In this document: piece after piece, positions 52,363 through 60,579 of the stretch | How positions within the stretch are numbered: position 1 is the first letter of the stretch | Layout of the letters: each line of letters starts with the position of its first letter | DNA from: Fibrisoma limi BUZ 3 | GTDB taxonomy: Bacteria; Bacteroidota; Bacteroidia; Cytophagales; Spirosomataceae | Direction of reading: 5' to 3' | Assembly (NCBI RefSeq): GCF_000296815.2 | Contig: NZ_CAIT01000009.1 | Span: 1,488,001-1,552,000, forward strand | DNA length: 64,000 bases | Position numbers and translations under genes: made by a program | The notes under the pieces: generated by a model | Databases searched by the model: none | What the model was told of the DNA's origin: nothing | The model's input: only the letters and a program-made list of their open reading frames with translations

Positions 52363-52566
52363 GAAAACAAAACGCCCGAGTTTCTTGTTTAAGAATTATC
52401 CGATTTAATTAAACAAACGTGGTATATTTTTAATAGACCTTAGTTGTTTAAGTGATTCTATACTTGTAGATTGGTCACTATTTTTCGTACCGCTTGTTGG
52501 TTCAGTCATTGGGACTGATGTGTACGTGTTCTTCGGATAACATAAACATTGAAACAACTTTGTTCT

Positions 52567-53445
52567 ATGAGTAATTACTCAATAAAAGACTTAGAACAGC
52601 TATCGGGCATAAAAGCTCATACGTTGCGGATCTGGGAACAGCGTTACAACATCATTACGCCCAAGCGGACGGATACCAACATTCGTACCTATGACGATCA
52701 GGATCTGAAGCTGGTGTTGAATATTTCACTGCTGAAAGATCACGGATATAAAATTTCCGAAATTTCGAAATTGTCAGTTGAGGAGATGTATCGGGAGGTC
52801 ATCAAAATTTCTGACAAACAACTAAATTATCCGGATCAAATTCACGCGCTTACCATTTCGATGATCGATCTGGATGAAGAGCGCTTTGAGAAGATTGTCA
52901 GCACGAATATTCTCCAGTTCGGTTTCGAAAACACGATGATTCATATCGTTTATCCGTTCTTGAGTAGGATCGGCACGTTATGGGTGACGGGATCTATTGG
53001 ACCAGCACAGGAGCACTTCATCACAAACCTGATCAGGCAGAAGATTATTGTGGCCATCGATGGGCAGGTTAGTAAACAGCGGCCTAACGGCAAGAAGTAC
53101 ATGCTGTTTTTGCCAGAAGGCGAATTGCACGAAATCAGCCTTCTTTTTGCCAACTATATCATTCGGGCTCGCTACAACAAAGTAATCTACCTGGGGCAGA
53201 GCCTGCCATTTAATGAACTGGTATTTGCGTACAATGTCCATAAGCCGGATTATATCTTCACGGCCATAACGTCGGTTCCGTCTAACAACGAGGTACAGCC
53301 GTACGTCGACCGTATGGCCAAGAGTTTTCCCGAGTCACACCTGCTATTTACAGGTTACCAAATTGTCGGACAGGACATCAGCATGCCCCACAATGCCACC
53401 ATTATCAATCAGATTGAGGACCTGATCCGTATCGCCAGCACGTAG
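52567..53445 (+). CDS. MerR-family regulator with B12-binding-like domain (CarH/LitR-like)
   Basis: A 292-residue regulator. The N-terminal MerR winged helix (SIKDLEQLSGIKAHTLRIWE) is at residues 4-70. The C-terminal half is a cobalamin-binding-like fold. The Wx9EH signature of CarH photoreceptors is present (Trp139, Glu149, His150), and the lower-ligand motif reads E-x-H-x-x-S (Glu186, His188, Ser191), where Gly is usual in last place. Known CarH/LitR proteins use adenosyl-B12 to repress carotenoid genes in the dark. The ATG at 52567 is preferred to a TTG at 52549. It lies behind the carotenoid gene. Confidence 0.85.
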   Translation: MSNYSIKDLEQLSGIKAHTLRIWEQRYNIITPKRTDTNIRTYDDQDLKLVLNISLLKDHGYKISEISKLSVEEMYREVIKISDKQLNYPDQIHALTISMIDLDEERFEKIVSTNILQFGFENTMIHIVYPFLSRIGTLWVTGSIGPAQEHFITNLIRQKIIVAIDGQVSKQRPNGKKYMLFLPEGELHEISLLFANYIIRARYNKVIYLGQSLPFNELVFAYNVHKPDYIFTAITSVPSNNEVQPYVDRMAKSFPESHLLFTGYQIVGQDISMPHNATIINQIEDLIRIAST

Positions 53446-53459
53446 TGAGTTGACTTGTT

Positions 53460-54413
53460 TCAGCTAACTACGTTGATGGGGTTGCCATTCATAAAGGCGC
53501 TCAGATTTTCAACAACCCGTTCTAGCAAACGTTGCCGGGCTTCGTAGGTTGCCCAGGCCACATGAGGAGTAATCAGACAGTTCTTGGCAGTCAGCAACGG
53601 ATTATCCGCTTCAGGCGGTTCCAATGATAACACGTCGATTCCAGCGCCGGCAATTAGCCCTTCATTCAACGCGCTGGACACCTCAGCTTCGTTGAGCAGA
53701 CTCCCCCGGCTGGTATTGATCAGATAAGCACTCGGCTTCATTTTACTCATCAGCGCGTAGTTCACAAAGCCGATTGTCTCAGGAGTAGCTGGGCAGTGAA
53801 GAGAAACAACATCGCTTTCCGAAAATACCGTTTCTACATCAACAAATCTGATACCATCTACCGACTCCTTCGGTGGGTGGCGTCGGTTTACCAGTACGTT
53901 CATGCCGAACGCACGACCAATTTCAGCTACTTTCCGGCCAATATCACCGTAGCCAATCAAACCCAGCGTTTTTCCCGACAACTCTACCAACGGAGTGCGC
54001 CAGTAACAGAAATCCGGTGATTTGACCCAGTCACCGGCATGAACGCTTTCATTATGCAGCCCTACGTGATTGGTCAGCTCCAACAACAGCGCGAAGGTTT
54101 GCTGTGCTACCGAATCGGTACTGTACCCTTTCACATTCGAAACAACAATACCCTGCTCCCGTGCGGCTGCAACGTCGATAATATCATAACCAGTGGCAGT
54201 CACGCCAATGTATTTGAGCCTGGGTAGTTGCTGGAGTAGACTGCGGTTAAGACGAATTTTGTTAACCAGTATGGCTTCTGCTCCACTAACTCGTTCGAGT
54301 AGTTCGTCGGTTGGGGTATGATCGTAAAAAACTACGTCGCCCAATGCCTGTAGAGGTGCCCAGCTAAGATCGCCGGGGTTTAGCGTGTATGCGTCCGGAT
54401 AAACTATTGTCAT
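53460..54413 (-). CDS. D-2-hydroxyacid dehydrogenase, NAD(P)-dependent
   Basis: A 317-residue member of the D-isomer 2-hydroxyacid dehydrogenase family. The Rossmann motif LGLIGYGDIGRKVAEIGRAFG is in the middle; the catalytic Arg is in INTSRGSLL, and Glu and His in the GAGIDVLSLEPP and ITPHVAWAT regions. Substrate (lactate, glycerate, hydroxypyruvate or other) cannot be decided. It converges on the MerR gene by 15 nt. Confidence 0.93.
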   Translation of the reverse strand: MTIVYPDAYTLNPGDLSWAPLQALGDVVFYDHTPTDELLERVSGAEAILVNKIRLNRSLLQQLPRLKYIGVTATGYDIIDVAAAREQGIVVSNVKGYSTDSVAQQTFALLLELTNHVGLHNESVHAGDWVKSPDFCYWRTPLVELSGKTLGLIGYGDIGRKVAEIGRAFGMNVLVNRRHPPKESVDGIRFVDVETVFSESDVVSLHCPATPETIGFVNYALMSKMKPSAYLINTSRGSLLNEAEVSSALNEGLIAGAGIDVLSLEPPEADNPLLTAKNCLITPHVAWATYEARQRLLERVVENLSAFMNGNPINVVS

Positions 54414-54467
54414 AAGCTATAATGAAGAGCACTGCGGCCGTGATTTTACTCCTTTAACAACCAGAAC

Positions 54468-55439
54468 TTATGGTACTGGTTGGGTCATCGCGAACTGAAG
54501 CGCCCGGCGTTCAGCGTAGGTATGCGGGTCGCGGGCCACAACAAACCCAACATGACCGCCGGTCCGGGGTGTCTCCAGGTGAATCAGCGGATGTGTTTCG
54601 GCCAGCCATTCAGGCGAACATTCCGGCGATAACAATGGATCATTCTGGGCATTAAGTACTAGCGTCGGTACGGTAATGTTGGGCATGAAATGTACGGCTG
54701 ATGCCTGCGTATAAAAATCTTCAGCGTCCCGGTAGCCGTTGACTGGAGCCGAGAAAAAGTCGTCGAAGTCCTGCCACCGTCTGACCAATTGCAACTTGGT
54801 CATATCGATGGTGCCAGGGAAGCGATCCGATTTCTGCTGTAGTTTCAGCACGAGCTTCTTCATAAACCGGTTGCGGTAGAACCGGTTTGATGGATTATCG
54901 AGCAGGCGGGCACTGGCACCCAGATCAGTGGGTGATGAAATCGCAATACCACATTGAACGACGTCGGGCAGATGACGTCCGTGAACACCCAGGTACTTCA
55001 ACGTAATGTTTCCGCCCATACTATAGCCAACCAGTACAATTCGTTCGTAGGATCGGGTACGTAGTGCATGATTGATCACCTCGCCAATATCGCCGATCTC
55101 GCCATGGTTATAAAGCCGAAACGCCCGGTTCATTTCGCCACTACACGAACGACAATTCCAGGCTAATACGTCGAAACCGTTTTGATAAAACAATTTAGCC
55201 GTTCCCCGAATGTATTGTCGGTTGCTATCGCCTTCGAGGCCGTGAGTTAACACGACCAGTTGTCGCTGCCCCCGTTCAAGCCAGTCAAGATCCAGAAAAT
55301 CACCGTCGTTTAATTCAAGCCGTTCGCGTTCATAGACCACTCCTGTAACCTTTCGCACAACACTTGGGAAAATCGTCTGGAGATGGCCGTTGTACAAAAA
55401 CGGGGGCGGACCAGGGTACGCAGATTTTATAACAGGCAT
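54468..55439 (-). CDS. YheT-type alpha/beta-fold hydrolase
   Basis: A 323-residue alpha/beta hydrolase of the YheT/EMB8 family. GPPPFLYNGHLQTIFPS opens the protein, LTHGLEGDSNRQYIRG carries the oxyanion region, VLVGYSMGGN has the nucleophile Ser, and TGGHVGFV the catalytic His. Probably an esterase; physiological substrate unknown. It is 54 nt upstream of the dehydrogenase gene. Confidence 0.92.
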   Translation of the reverse strand: MPVIKSAYPGPPPFLYNGHLQTIFPSVVRKVTGVVYERERLELNDGDFLDLDWLERGQRQLVVLTHGLEGDSNRQYIRGTAKLFYQNGFDVLAWNCRSCSGEMNRAFRLYNHGEIGDIGEVINHALRTRSYERIVLVGYSMGGNITLKYLGVHGRHLPDVVQCGIAISSPTDLGASARLLDNPSNRFYRNRFMKKLVLKLQQKSDRFPGTIDMTKLQLVRRWQDFDDFFSAPVNGYRDAEDFYTQASAVHFMPNITVPTLVLNAQNDPLLSPECSPEWLAETHPLIHLETPRTGGHVGFVVARDPHTYAERRALQFAMTQPVP

Positions 55440-55550
55440 AATATAAACAACGGCTAATTTTGAACGTTGTCTATGGTTGACATGGGTAGGGAGGTAACAG
55501 GACTACCAAACAAAATGTCCCCTACGACCATAGCTTTGTTCTGATACGTT

Positions 55551-55994
55551 ATGCAGGCTGCCAAGTATTTCTCGGTTATTATTGCCAGTACCATAAAATT
55601 CATCGGCGGTCCGCTCGCTGGCTTTGCACTGGGGTTATCCTGGCTGGAGACGGCCATCTGCACGATTGCCGGGATGATGCTCAGCGTACTGGCCATTACA
55701 TTTGCGGGAGCCGCGCTGGAAGCTTTGAGGCAACGATATCGCAAACAGCGTCCGAAACGATTTTCGCGCCGGACACGCCTGGCTGTCCGCGTCTGGAAAA
55801 CATCAGGCCTGGCAGGCATTGCTTTGCTTACTCCTCTTGTACTTACCCCAATCGGCGGGACTGTTCTAGCAGTATCGTTTAAGGTACACAAGCGCCAGAT
55901 TCTGCTTTATATGCTCATCAGCGCCACCTTTTGGGCTATCATTCAAACGCTGGCCATCTATCAAATTCCGGGATTGAAAGGCTTTTTTAGTTAA
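55551..55994 (+). CDS. Small integral membrane protein, unknown function
   Basis: A 147-residue membrane protein with hydrophobic stretches near residues 8-30, 34-58, 87-110 and 116-137, separated by a strongly basic loop (LRQRYRKQRPKRFSRRTR). It resembles hypothetical proteins common in Bacteroidetes; no family name recognised. Divergent from the YheT gene and convergent with the glycosyltransferase. Confidence 0.8.
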   Translation: MQAAKYFSVIIASTIKFIGGPLAGFALGLSWLETAICTIAGMMLSVLAITFAGAALEALRQRYRKQRPKRFSRRTRLAVRVWKTSGLAGIALLTPLVLTPIGGTVLAVSFKVHKRQILLYMLISATFWAIIQTLAIYQIPGLKGFFS

Positions 55995-56001
55995 GATTAC
56001 C

Positions 56002-56772
56002 TTACCGACTAACTGACTGACTAACGGGCGTTGACGATTTTTTCCGAAAATCGCCCCGCGAAAAATACTTCTCGATCAGGCAATACATGAGGATAAAAAA
56101 GTAGCGGCTTCCCATCTCCTTAATCTTCAGTTTTGACTCACCATACTTCCGATTCGTCCAACTGTTCGGCACGACCGCGTAGCTGTAACCACGAACGATA
56201 GCTTTCAGCGGCAATTCGACGGTCAGGTTGAAGTGGGGCGACAGAAACGGCTTCAGGCCTTCCATTGTTTCCCGTTTATAGAGCTTGAATGCATTCGTGG
56301 TATCGTTGTATTTAATTCCAATAACCATGCGAATGATCAAGTTGGCCAATCTATTCACATACTTTTTAACCTGTGGATAGTCAATTACTTTACCACCTTT
56401 AACCCAACGCGAACCAAATACGGCGTCGACGTTGGTTTCCAGCATTTTGTTGTAAAACTTCACCAGGTCCTCTGGATCATCGGACATATCGGCCATGAAC
56501 ACGGCTACGCAATCGCCCGAAAAACGCTCCAGGCCATACCGTACGGCGTATCCGAAGCCATTCGGTCCAGGATTTGTATAATAAACCAGCGTCGGAATTT
56601 CGGTTTCGGCCAGTTGCTGCAGCACGCGTAAGGTCCCGTCTTTCGAGTTATCGTTCGTCACGCAGATCTCGTGCGGAATGCCGTGTTTGGCCAGCGTCTG
56701 GTAGAGCGTGCGCAAAGTAGGTGGCAGAGACTCCTCTTCGTTATAAGCCGGTATGACGACGCTTAATTTCAT
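56002..56772 (-). CDS. Glycosyltransferase family 2 (dolichol-phosphate-mannose-synthase-like)
   Basis: A 256-residue GT2 enzyme without a large membrane domain. SVVIPAYNEEESLPPTL, CVTNDNSKDGTLRVL and the DxD-like VFMADMSDDPEDLVKF are present, and VKGGKVIDYPQVKKYVNRLAN is DPMS-like. It probably loads a sugar onto a polyprenyl phosphate, which would supply lipid-linked donors to the GT39-like protein in the same cluster (inference). Confidence 0.9.
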   Translation of the reverse strand: MKLSVVIPAYNEEESLPPTLRTLYQTLAKHGIPHEICVTNDNSKDGTLRVLQQLAETEIPTLVYYTNPGPNGFGYAVRYGLERFSGDCVAVFMADMSDDPEDLVKFYNKMLETNVDAVFGSRWVKGGKVIDYPQVKKYVNRLANLIIRMVIGIKYNDTTNAFKLYKRETMEGLKPFLSPHFNLTVELPLKAIVRGYSYAVVPNSWTNRKYGESKLKIKEMGSRYFFILMYCLIEKYFSRGDFRKKSSTPVSQSVSR

Positions 56773-56844
56773 AGATAATCTACTAATGAACGAGTTTGAC
56801 TGATAAAGTTAATTGATTTTCGGCGAGACGAAAACCGCTAACTG

Positions 56845-57804
56845 TCATTGTTGATACGGCAGCAGACGTATCTTACTGTATAACTTGCTGATTGGGGCGG
56901 GTAATACGTAATCGCGGATAACCACTTTTGTTTTATCCCATTGCGGCCGACCCATGTGTAGATACTTCAGGGCATAGTAAGCACGCCGAAAATAACTCTT
57001 CTTGTATTGCTTTGCGTCCAGCATCATCCGGTAATACCGGGCAATATTCTTGCGAAGCACCCGATCATATTTAAAGTCAAGCTCGCGGTTAATATCGCGA
57101 TACATCTGAATCCGGTTGCGCAGAAAGGTTTCATCGTAATAATTGTCGGCGTAGCTGGCTCCTCCCCGGTTTTTGCGATACACCGACATGACGTCGGGAA
57201 TGTAACCGATCTTGCCCAATTTCGCCTTAAGGATCAGGCGGGGGATGTCGCCACTCGACGACTCCCGAAACCAGGCCGGATACTCTTTGATGTTGTTCCG
57301 GTACATGGTACTTGACGTAGCCATGAACCAGATCTCGTCTTCTCCAATCAGGTCGTCAACCGTATAAAATGGCTTCATATCGTCGCCATTCACCAAATGG
57401 GACGGTGTGCCATCTTCGTAGGTTATCAGCGCATTATGGAACACCGTCGAACAATCCGGATGAGCATCCAGAAAGTCAGCCTGCTTCTGCAACTTGAGCG
57501 AGTCGGTCCAATAATCATCACCATCCATCAGCGCATAGTACTCACCTTTTGCCAGCTTGAGCGTCTCGAGGAAATTGATCCCGCCGTTTTTGCCCATGTT
57601 GCGCGGATGCAACACCCCAATGACCTTATCAGGATACTGCCGTTCGTACTCCTGGATAATTTCCCGCGTACCATCACTCGAAAAATCGTCGCCAACCAGA
57701 ATTTCAATAGGAAACGTTGTTTGCTGCGCAAGCGCACTGTCAATGGCTTTACGAATAAACTTCTGCTGGTTGTACGTAATGATCAGAACGCTGACTTTAA
57801 TCAT
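56845..57804 (-). CDS. Glycosyltransferase family 2
   Basis: A 319-residue GT2 enzyme with KVSVLIITYNQQKFIRKAID, EILVGDDFSSDGTREII and the metal-binding ALMDGDDYWTD. Donor and acceptor unknown. Preceded by a TATCTTTG promoter element and terminated before the DPMS-like gene. Part of the 56-63.4 kb glycan cluster. Confidence 0.93.
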   Translation of the reverse strand: MIKVSVLIITYNQQKFIRKAIDSALAQQTTFPIEILVGDDFSSDGTREIIQEYERQYPDKVIGVLHPRNMGKNGGINFLETLKLAKGEYYALMDGDDYWTDSLKLQKQADFLDAHPDCSTVFHNALITYEDGTPSHLVNGDDMKPFYTVDDLIGEDEIWFMATSSTMYRNNIKEYPAWFRESSSGDIPRLILKAKLGKIGYIPDVMSVYRKNRGGASYADNYYDETFLRNRIQMYRDINRELDFKYDRVLRKNIARYYRMMLDAKQYKKSYFRRAYYALKYLHMGRPQWDKTKVVIRDYVLPAPISKLYSKIRLLPYQQ

Positions 57805-57854
57805 GTATAAAACGGAAACCCGGCTGAAGCTCGAACCGGGTTCTCAGTTGGTTA

Positions 57855-57862
57855 CAAAGATA
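57855..57862 (-). promoter_or_regulatory. Promoter of the GT2 gene, -7 element
   Basis: The minus strand reads TATCTTTG, 50 nt before the ATG at 57804. Confidence 0.5.
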
Positions 57863-57869
57863 AAAACGA

Positions 57870-57896
57870 ATAGACGAGTGAACGTCACTCGTCTAT
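57870..57896 (-). terminator. Intrinsic terminator after the oxygenase-like gene
   Basis: ATAGACGAGTGA and its complement form a 12-bp stem with a 3-nt loop; a T-rich run follows on the minus strand. Confidence 0.75.
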
Positions 57897-57909
57897 CCTT
57901 ATTTCTCGA

Positions 57910-58734
57910 TTATACGGTAGCTTCTGATGTAGCTTTTTTTGCAGTCTGAATCTGCTCTTTCCAGCCTTGCGGCTCTTTGTGTTCGGCCGGCGTTCCCCAT
58001 GGGTTATAGAACGGCAGGATTGCTACCCAGCGACCACGAGGATCATCCCAACTGAAACGGTCGGCAAAGCTTGACGGACTCACCCAGTGCGGCAGATCAT
58101 AGCGGAACAGCAGCAGATCGCCCATATCCTGAAAACCCTCCGTTTCAATGATCGTATCGTTTATCACGTAGCCGGTACCACCGGAGTGATAATCGCGACC
58201 GTACTGGTTCAGAGCCAGGATCTGTCCAACTTTCTGCGGATTCAATGGATGCCAGTGCCGGCCGAAGAAACTGCCGCCCATCGGATAGTGCGTAACCTGT
58301 GGGTGTAAATAGGCATCCCCTTCTTTAAATCCGAATTCTTCCTGGTTGCCCGTCAGCGCGTTCCAGAACTTACGCATTGGGTCGAAAACGGTAAGCAGAT
58401 CTCTCTTATACTCCTCCTCCAGGTTAGTCAGATCGTCGAACGTATGATCGTGAAAAAGCTGCGGAGCCTGCTGAATTTTGGCGATATGCAGACGACGCTT
58501 GTGCTGGTTATTTACAAACGTATCAGGGCCTTCGGCAAGCGGAGTTTTTTCGGCCCAGGCACGCGTGGCGTCAACGGCTTTCTGAAGTGTTTCTTCGGGA
58601 ATATTCGTTTTGACGATGACGATATTAGGTTCATTGACCAGACGCATTACTTCCTCGTACGGAATCTCAGTTACGATTTCGCCGTTTTTAAACTCGGCGT
58701 TAACCTGTAATAGGTACTTCGACAGTTCTTTCAT
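57910..58734 (-). CDS. Putative Fe(II)/2-oxoglutarate-oxygenase-like protein, unassigned
   Basis: A 274-residue soluble protein I cannot assign to a named family. The middle section (VTHYPMGGSFFGRHWHPL, then GDLLLFRYDLPHWVSP, then WDDPRGRWVAILP) has His and Arg residues spaced as in jelly-roll Fe(II)/2-oxoglutarate oxygenases, but the first motif reads HWH rather than the usual HxD. It sits among glycosyltransferase and sugar genes. A TACTTTTG -7 element lies 24 nt upstream. The function call is inference. Confidence 0.7.
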   Translation of the reverse strand: MKELSKYLLQVNAEFKNGEIVTEIPYEEVMRLVNEPNIVIVKTNIPEETLQKAVDATRAWAEKTPLAEGPDTFVNNQHKRRLHIAKIQQAPQLFHDHTFDDLTNLEEEYKRDLLTVFDPMRKFWNALTGNQEEFGFKEGDAYLHPQVTHYPMGGSFFGRHWHPLNPQKVGQILALNQYGRDYHSGGTGYVINDTIIETEGFQDMGDLLLFRYDLPHWVSPSSFADRFSWDDPRGRWVAILPFYNPWGTPAEHKEPQGWKEQIQTAKKATSEATV

Positions 58735-58757
58735 AGTCTATCACTGCAGATTTAGTG

Positions 58758-58765
58758 CAAAAGTA
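58758..58765 (-). promoter_or_regulatory. Promoter of the oxygenase-like gene, -7 element
   Basis: The minus strand reads TACTTTTG, 24 nt before the ATG at 58734. Confidence 0.5.
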
Positions 58766-58876
58766 GAACAGTAACTTTTTAATATACAAACGCTGGAAGC
58801 TGATGTATGTCAGTCTCCTCAATGACCTTGCTCCTTATTCCGTAAAGAACTAAAAAAGCTGGTGTAAGAACGATTT

Positions 58877-59809
58877 TTAGCCGCTAATTGGTTGCGTTGC
58901 ATAGCCGAATCCCGATGCCCCAAAGCCGTTTCCATTGTAAAACATTATCCACTGGTCCTGGTGCGGGAAAATATGGCAATAGTCCATCATTAATGAATCC
59001 CAGCCATCAGCCGACCGTTCGATCCCGGCAAGGTTATCTTTCCGATCCCAGTTGATACCGTCTTTCGACTCCGCGTAGCCAATCCGATAACTCCGTTGCA
59101 CGTCGGTACGGTAGTTAGTTGCGTTGCGAAAGGAGAAATACATCTTGTATACATCGCCGTCTTTATACACCGTTGGGCGACCTATGGCGTCCGTAAACTC
59201 GTCATAACCGACGCATACCTGTCCAGTCCGTTCCCACTGGATTCCGTCTGCCGACTCGGCGTACTTAACATCGTAGAACGGTTCCGGATGACCATTGATT
59301 ACTTCAATCTTGGTGCAGGAGAGGTACCACATCCGCCAGCGGTCACCTTCGCGCATAACGCACGGCTGCGCCACCCATACCTGATCATAGATAGAACGGT
59401 CGAGCAGTGGCCCCGTGTATTTCCGCTCGAACGTAAGCCCCCCATCACGACTAATCGCCAGCCCGATTCCAAGGCGATAACTGGCCGTTTCGCTGCGATT
59501 CCAGCCAGTGTAGTATAACCAGATTTCATCGCCTACCGGTAAAAACCACGATGGCATTGCTCCGGTTTCGTCGAACATCCCCACGGCTCCATTTGTCAGG
59601 CAAGGTTTATCGTGAATGTACACGACCTCAGACAGGTCCTCCGGATTCAGTTCGACAAATGATGTTGCCGACTGGCTTTTCTCGTCGCGAGTAGCAAAAT
59701 AAACACGCAGCTTATCTTCGATCGGAAAACCAAAAGGAACCTGAGCGTGCGTCCGGCTGAACGGTTTTGAACCGTCTGGTTTGTAAATCAGTCCTTGTTT
59801 AGTCCACAT
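58877..59809 (-). CDS. Beta-propeller glycosidase-like protein (GH43/GH32-like fold)
   Basis: A 310-residue protein (start at 59809, MWTKQGLIYKPDGSKPF) made of five repeated four-stranded blades with typical WYLSCTKIEV, YAESADGIQWERTG and YAESKDGINWDRK segments. This is the five-bladed fold of GH43/GH32-related proteins. The longer frame to 59893 reads through a low-complexity hairpin and is rejected. Such proteins are frequent in glycan biosynthesis clusters; activity is unproven. Confidence 0.82.
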   Translation of the reverse strand: MWTKQGLIYKPDGSKPFSRTHAQVPFGFPIEDKLRVYFATRDEKSQSATSFVELNPEDLSEVVYIHDKPCLTNGAVGMFDETGAMPSWFLPVGDEIWLYYTGWNRSETASYRLGIGLAISRDGGLTFERKYTGPLLDRSIYDQVWVAQPCVMREGDRWRMWYLSCTKIEVINGHPEPFYDVKYAESADGIQWERTGQVCVGYDEFTDAIGRPTVYKDGDVYKMYFSFRNATNYRTDVQRSYRIGYAESKDGINWDRKDNLAGIERSADGWDSLMMDYCHIFPHQDQWIMFYNGNGFGASGFGYATQPISG

Positions 59810-59815
59810 GATATA

Positions 59816-59891
59816 AAGAGGAGAGGGAGGAAAGGGAGGGAGAAAAGGAGTTACCGTCTCCTTGTTCCTTTCCTCCTCTTTCTCTCTCCTC
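59816..59891. terminator. Purine/pyrimidine-rich hairpin after the methyltransferase gene
   Basis: An imperfect long palindrome with AGGAGAGGGAGGAAAGG on the left and a pyrimidine-rich right arm, similar to the hairpins at 10752 and 23015. It overlaps the methyltransferase stop and precedes the propeller gene. Confidence 0.5.
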
Positions 59892-60561
59892 AATTAATTT
59901 TTGTTTTTTCGAAGGGTACTTTCTCCGCAATAAATAAAAACTGTTTACCCAGCACCCACCATACAAACGGCATGCGCATGTAGAGATTTACTAAGAACGG
60001 GTGAACGGGTAACCCACCTCTGAATGACAGCGGCAGGAAACGCGCATACGACTTGTTTATCTTAAAGCCAGCCCCATAAAGATGCTCGGCTACACCTAGT
60101 TCTGACAATACAACCGTATGGTCGGCAAAGTCGAAGTATTCTCGATAACAGTATTTGAAATTAGGGCCAATGACACCTAATTTTCCGCCCGGCTTCAGGC
60201 ATCGGTGCATCCGTTCCAGAAAAAAGGCGACCTCTTCCTGACTGCGCAGGTGCTCGAGGAAGTTGGAAATAAAAACAGCGTCAAAATAATTTTCGGGCAG
60301 TTCTACTTTCAATACGTCGCCAATCACCAGTTTTACTTCGGGGGCCGCAAACTTGCGAACTTCATCGACAATATCGACTGTCCACCGCTCTTCGCTAGGC
60401 ACAGCGTTAATAAACTCGCACATCCCACCAGCCGAGTCCAAAATCCGGACCGGACGGCCCAGTTGCTCGTAGAAATAGTCGGCGATAATTTTCCAGATCA
60501 CTTTCTTTTTTTCGTGCGAAACCAGCTGGAATCTGTATTTGTAAATACGGTCGTAATTCAT
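59890..60561 (-). CDS. Class I SAM-dependent methyltransferase
   Basis: A 223-residue Methyltransf_11-type protein. VRILDSAGGMCEFI is motif I, VDIVDEVRK and LVIGDVLKVELPENYFD follow, and AVFISNFLEHL and LKPGGKLGVIGPNFKYCY complete the fold. The acceptor is unknown; the neighbours suggest a sugar or lipid-linked glycan. 18 nt downstream of the GT39-like gene. Confidence 0.9.
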   Translation of the reverse strand: MNYDRIYKYRFQLVSHEKKKVIWKIIADYFYEQLGRPVRILDSAGGMCEFINAVPSEERWTVDIVDEVRKFAAPEVKLVIGDVLKVELPENYFDAVFISNFLEHLRSQEEVAFFLERMHRCLKPGGKLGVIGPNFKYCYREYFDFADHTVVLSELGVAEHLYGAGFKINKSYARFLPLSFRGGLPVHPFLVNLYMRMPFVWWVLGKQFLFIAEKVPFEKTKIN

Positions 60562-60579
60562 TAAGCGATAATTCTAGGG

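Noticed and set aside
52363-52566. Cobalamin riboswitch before the CarH-like gene
   Set aside because: The 204-nt gap shows none of the conserved B12-box sequence I would expect, and it is short for this riboswitch class.
58877-59893. Longer form of the propeller protein starting at 59893
   Set aside because: The first 28 residues come from a low-complexity hairpin that functions as an intergenic terminator-like element.
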